From positions 1 to 16,277 of the forward strand of contig CAYNSQ010000015.1 in NCBI GenBank assembly GCA_964400155.1: a stretch of DNA of 16,277 bases, written 5' to 3'. The notes under the pieces are model-generated. The model was given only the letters and a program-made list of their open reading frames with translations, was not told where the DNA came from and did no database searches. Below, piece by piece: positions 13,289-16,277 of this stretch (the stretch's first letter is position 1; the number at the start of each line of letters is the position of its first letter). The position numbers were made by a program, and so were the translations under genes. Origin of the DNA: JAYTJL01 sp964400155. Lineage in GTDB: Bacteria > Patescibacteriota > Saccharimonadia > Saccharimonadales > UBA10212.

Positions 13289-13806
13289 TTACTAGTGCTA
13301 GACTTTACTACCTTATAACGAATAATGGTCTTCTGGTCTTTAGCGTCGGGTGAGGTAAGATACTCTTCTTCATGGGAATTACCATTGATTTCGTAGCCTT
13401 GGGCTTTAATGAATTCGTGTAAAAGGGTGACTGAAGGGCCTTCCTCGGCATATGTGCCTTTATGCAGCACTTGCGCTACCTCGCCGTATTCCCAAATCTC
13501 CACCTTAATAGGCAAGTCAGGGTCCTTTTGAATCAAGTCTTTTTGTTCCACAAAGTCCGGTACCGGCAAACCCCAAATCCCCGTCCATTGATCTTTTGGT
13601 TTGAGATGGGCATCAGGCCAGCGCCCAATCAGTTTGCCCAGCTTCATTTCTTTACCTTTAGGCTTATAAACTTTAAATTTGGTGCCATAAGCTGTTCCGT
13701 ACAAGGCACTTAAAACCTTTTCGGATTTGTTCGGGTCACCCATGCTCGTAATGGTAAGAACCTTAATCGGATCTAGCGTTGTAAGTTCAGGTTTGAATGC
13801 TTTCAT
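13285..13806 (-). CDS. GyrI-like small-molecule-binding domain protein
   Basis: A 173-aa stand-alone GyrI/BmrR-type effector-binding domain. It starts with the 'K…LTITSMGDPN' strand (residues 15-26), followed by the ALYGTAYGTKFKVYKPKGKE segment, IWGLPVPDF, KVEIWEYGEVAQVLHKGTY, EEGPSVTLLHEFIKAQGYE and the C-terminal HEEEYL…TIIRYKV strand. Such proteins bind or hydrolyse small hydrophobic compounds, or act as sensors in other proteins; no DNA-binding domain is present here. It starts 23 bases after copA, with AAGGAGT 11 bases upstream of the ATG, so it is probably the last gene of the copper operon. The ligand is unknown. Its 3' end abuts the recombinase gene, which could mark an element boundary. 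Confidence 0.85.
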   Translation of the reverse strand: MKAFKPELTTLDPIKVLTITSMGDPNKSEKVLSALYGTAYGTKFKVYKPKGKEMKLGKLIGRWPDAHLKPKDQWTGIWGLPVPDFVEQKDLIQKDPDLPIKVEIWEYGEVAQVLHKGTYAEEGPSVTLLHEFIKAQGYEINGNSHEEEYLTSPDAKDQKTIIRYKVVKSSTSN

Positions 13807-13829
13807 ATAGTTATCGTACTCCTTTTTGT

Positions 13830-16178
13830 TTATGGCATCATCGACGAGCTGAACTTGGCAAATTCATAGAATGCGAAAGTAAAGAGCGCGATCATTGCTA
13901 CAGGCGCAATAGTTGATACCCAATTTCTCTTACCAGGACTGAAATAGCGCAGTGTAAGTGAATTTGAAACCACTGACACTGAGCTTAATGCCATGGCAAG
14001 CCCTGCTAACTCTGGCTTAAGGACCAGTCCGAATGAGGCGAAAACGCGTGCAGCAATCGGTATGCCGGCAGAATTGTAAAAGAGTGCGAAGAACATATTT
14101 TGCTTAATTTTACTGACTGTTTCTCGCGATAGCTGAATTGCCGTTACGACATCTTGCACGTCATTTCTCATAAGCACTATACCGCCTGTTTCCATCGCAA
14201 CATCAGTGCCGCTGGCCATAGCAATACCCAAATTGGCCTGCGCTAAAGCTGGTGCATCATTAATGCCATCGCCAACCATTGCGACTTTATGACCGTTAGA
14301 TTGCAACTCTTTGACCTTTGACGCTTTGTCTTCCGGCAATACTTCGGCAATTATGTTCGTAATACCTAGTTGTTTGGCGATCGCCGTCGCAGTCCGCTGA
14401 TTATCGCCAGTAAGCATGTAAACCTCAATACCGAGCTGAGTCAGACGTTCGATTGCTTCTTTGGATGAGGATTTAACCGTATCGGCGACAGCCACGATGC
14501 CAAGCACCGTATCTTTTGAAGCTAGAAGCATGGCTGTCTTGCCGTCACTTTCCAAAGTTTGGAGTCGAGATTCAACATCTCCTAACTGAGCCTTAGTCAT
14601 ATCCGTAATCAGCTTCCTGTTACCCAAAAAGTACGTTTTGCCATCAACATTGGCTTTTACGCCGTGACCGGGAATCGCTTCGAAGCTTTCAGAATCAGCT
14701 ATTGCTAGTTTCTTTTCCTTTGCGCTATTTACAATAGCTTCAGCTAACGGATGTTCACTTGTATTTTCGAGTGTTGCTGCAATACCGAGAACCTTTTTCT
14801 CATCTGCGCCACCAAGTGCAATTACATCTGTCACGACAGGCTTACCAAAAGTAAGGGTGCCTGTCTTATCAAAGACGATGGCGTTTATATCCTTGGCCGC
14901 CTGCAAAGGTTCACCACCTTTAATCAGGATGCCCTTCTCGGCACCTTTTCCTGTGCCAACCATAATAGCGGTAGGGGTCGCAAGGCCTAACGCACACGGA
15001 CAAGCAATAACGACAACGGCGGTAAATGCCATGAGAGCAAATGTAAAGCTATTGCCCAGTACAAAGAACCAGACCAGGAACGTAATGACAGCAATCACCA
15101 GAACCAGCGGCACAAACCAGCTGGATATCCGGTCTGCTAGTGCCTGGATGGGTGCTTTTGAGTTCTGCGCGTCCTCGATCAGTTTGATGATCCTGGACAA
15201 GGTAGTGTCTTTACCGACACGCGTAGCCCTAAATTCAATACTGCCGTTCTTATTGATTGTGGCGCCTATCACATGATCACCTATTTGCTTTTCAACCGGT
15301 ATGCTTTCACCGGTAATCATGGACTCATCAATGCTTGAACTACCTTTGATTACTTCGCCGTCGACAGGTATTTTTTCTCCGGGACGAACTACTATCGTAT
15401 CCCCTTCAATAACTTCTTCAATAGGTATATCGATCGTTTTGCCGTTTCGTACTACCCGGGCAGTTTTGGCCTGCAGATTCATTAGTTTCTGAATAGCTTC
15501 ATTTGTTTTACTTGTTGCTCGAGCTTCGAGCCACTTTCCAAGAATGACAAAAGTAATCAAGAAAGCCGCTGTCTCAAAGTACAGTTCAGGGATCTTCTCG
15601 CCCATCACACCTAGCAAGGTTTTATTCTCAATGACATGCTTAACAAAAAACGTGAGGCTATAAAAGTAGGCTGCGCTTGTACCGATAGCAATCAAACTAT
15701 CCATGTTAAAGGTCTTCATGCGAAGACCAGACCAGGTACCTTTATAAAAACCGGCACCAAGATAAAACTGCACGGGGGTCGCCAGAATTAATGAAATGAT
15801 GCCGATGTATGGCATCAGTGTTTCCGATCCTGGCAACCATTTAAAGAAATCCAGCAGCATGAAATAGAGCAAGGGAAGGCTTAATATCAGACCTAGGAAA
15901 AACTTTCTCCTCCATCCTGCCTCTGCTTCCATATGATGGTGGTGCGAATGATCCATACCAGCATGCTCATCCATCGGTTCTGCCTTGTAACCGGCTTTCT
16001 TGACGGCACCGACCAAATGATCGGTGACCGTTGCATCGGTGTGATCAATGGCTGCTTTTTGGGTCGCAAAGTTAACGGTAGCATTTGAAACGCCGTCAAC
16101 TTTCTTCAGTTCTTTTTCGATGACTCCCGCACAAGACGTGCAGTGCATCCCGGTAATTATCAGATTAGTTTTGCTCAT
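13830..16178 (-). CDS. copA: Copper-exporting P1B-type ATPase
   Basis: A 782-aa protein. In order: one heavy-metal-associated domain with GMHCTSCAG (10-18), a histidine-rich linker (HSHHHH, 77-82), membrane helices, actuator TGES (289-292), transmembrane CPC (393-395), phosphorylation DKTGTLT (437-443), SEHPLAE (474-480), hinge GDGINDAP (636-643), and late-helix signatures YN (701-702) and MALSSVSVVSNS (729-740). CPC + YN + M..SS is the Cu(+) (P1B-1) pattern. It pumps Cu(I) out of the cytoplasm across the membrane. AAGGAG (16185-16190) lies 6 bases before the ATG and overlaps the stop of the upstream cupredoxin gene. After the usual C-terminus it has about 40 extra residues with one more hydrophobic helix (about 756-774), which is not typical. 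Confidence 0.96.
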   Translation of the reverse strand: MSKTNLIITGMHCTSCAGVIEKELKKVDGVSNATVNFATQKAAIDHTDATVTDHLVGAVKKAGYKAEPMDEHAGMDHSHHHHMEAEAGWRRKFFLGLILSLPLLYFMLLDFFKWLPGSETLMPYIGIISLILATPVQFYLGAGFYKGTWSGLRMKTFNMDSLIAIGTSAAYFYSLTFFVKHVIENKTLLGVMGEKIPELYFETAAFLITFVILGKWLEARATSKTNEAIQKLMNLQAKTARVVRNGKTIDIPIEEVIEGDTIVVRPGEKIPVDGEVIKGSSSIDESMITGESIPVEKQIGDHVIGATINKNGSIEFRATRVGKDTTLSRIIKLIEDAQNSKAPIQALADRISSWFVPLVLVIAVITFLVWFFVLGNSFTFALMAFTAVVVIACPCALGLATPTAIMVGTGKGAEKGILIKGGEPLQAAKDINAIVFDKTGTLTFGKPVVTDVIALGGADEKKVLGIAATLENTSEHPLAEAIVNSAKEKKLAIADSESFEAIPGHGVKANVDGKTYFLGNRKLITDMTKAQLGDVESRLQTLESDGKTAMLLASKDTVLGIVAVADTVKSSSKEAIERLTQLGIEVYMLTGDNQRTATAIAKQLGITNIIAEVLPEDKASKVKELQSNGHKVAMVGDGINDAPALAQANLGIAMASGTDVAMETGGIVLMRNDVQDVVTAIQLSRETVSKIKQNMFFALFYNSAGIPIAARVFASFGLVLKPELAGLAMALSSVSVVSNSLTLRYFSPGKRNWVSTIAPVAMIALFTFAFYEFAKFSSSMMP

Positions 16179-16188
16179 GAGTAGCTCC

Positions 16189-16277
16189 TTAGATGACCGT
16201 TATCTTGCCGTGAGGCACACCCATAGCACAGGTAATTTGGTACGTACCAGCCCGGCTTGCCTTGAACGGAAGTTTAT
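16189..16277 (-). CDS. Cupredoxin-domain protein, C-terminal end only
   Basis: The window edge leaves the last 28 codons, reading …LPFKASRAGTYQITCAMG then VPHGKITVI and stop. Y-x-I-x-C-A-M-G-x-x-H-G is the C-terminal copper-site loop of a small cupredoxin (Cys and a Met/His ligand set), as seen in short Patescibacteria and other bacterial cupredoxins encoded next to copA. It would bind copper and possibly hand it to or buffer it for the pump. The stop codon lies within the copA Shine-Dalgarno region, 10 bases before the copA start, so the two are co-transcribed. The N-terminus, and any signal or anchor, is outside the window. Confidence 0.8.
   Translation of the reverse strand, partial: KLPFKASRAGTYQITCAMGVPHGKITVI

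Noticed and set aside
14857..15276. Open frame of 139 codons antisense to copA
   Set aside because: It lies opposite strongly conserved P-type ATPase motifs and arises from their codon pattern.
1..16277. CRISPR array or cas genes
   Set aside because: No regularly spaced direct repeats and no Cas-like proteins were seen; the HNH protein is too small and lacks RuvC parts.
1..16277. UGA recoded as glycine (Gracilibacteria/Absconditabacteria code)
   Set aside because: UGA ends the 36-aa ORF and the ParB-MTase at natural positions, and no in-frame UGA interrupts conserved proteins.

Overview
The window looks like an accessory island in a Patescibacteria (CPR) genome, perhaps Saccharibacteria. 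The lineage is inferred from the style of the proteins (a short serine recombinase, the ParB-methyltransferase/terminase cassette, the CopA sequence) and from moderate GC; no rRNA or other marker gene is present. TAA, TAG and TGA all end genuine genes here (TGA at 2448-2450 and 4828-4830), so the code is standard. This argues against the UGA-recoding CPR lineages.

Layout from left to right. (1) 1-2117, minus strand: a possible toxin-antitoxin or defence pair. It consists of an HTH + Panacea (SocA/DUF4065) antitoxin-like gene followed by a 398-aa protein of unknown function with four CxxC knuckles, and ends at an intrinsic terminator at 63-98. (2) 2118-6729, plus strand: a phage-derived block. 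A strong sigma70-type promoter and a structured ~130-nt leader precede a 36-aa protein, an HNH endonuclease and a winged-helix-like protein. After a terminator come a ParB-methyltransferase fusion, terminase small subunit and terminase large subunit. No portal, protease or capsid gene follows. (3) 6732-11934, minus strand: a type III-like restriction-modification operon (mod-res). mod is broken by a -1 frameshift near 10823-10832. (4) 12020-13288, plus strand: a serine recombinase divergent from mod. (5) 13285-16277, minus strand: a copper-handling operon, with the 3' end of a cupredoxin gene, the Cu(+) P-type ATPase copA and a GyrI-like small-molecule-binding protein.

Regions 1-4 together resemble an integrative element, either a decayed prophage or a phage satellite. 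It keeps packaging-initiation enzymes and a serine integrase and carries two defence-type cargo modules (Panacea pair, type III R-M) in place of structural genes. The R-M res gene ends two bases from the terL stop, exactly where portal genes would be expected. Region 5 is probably host or neighbouring cargo.

A recurring signal is that four accessory genes (Panacea, zinc-ribbon, mod, recombinase) have no Shine-Dalgarno but a -10-like hexamer 6-9 nt before their start codon, as expected of leaderless mRNAs. The phage and copper genes mostly have ordinary ribosome-binding sites. Everything here was read by eye; family names are from recognition of motifs, without searches.
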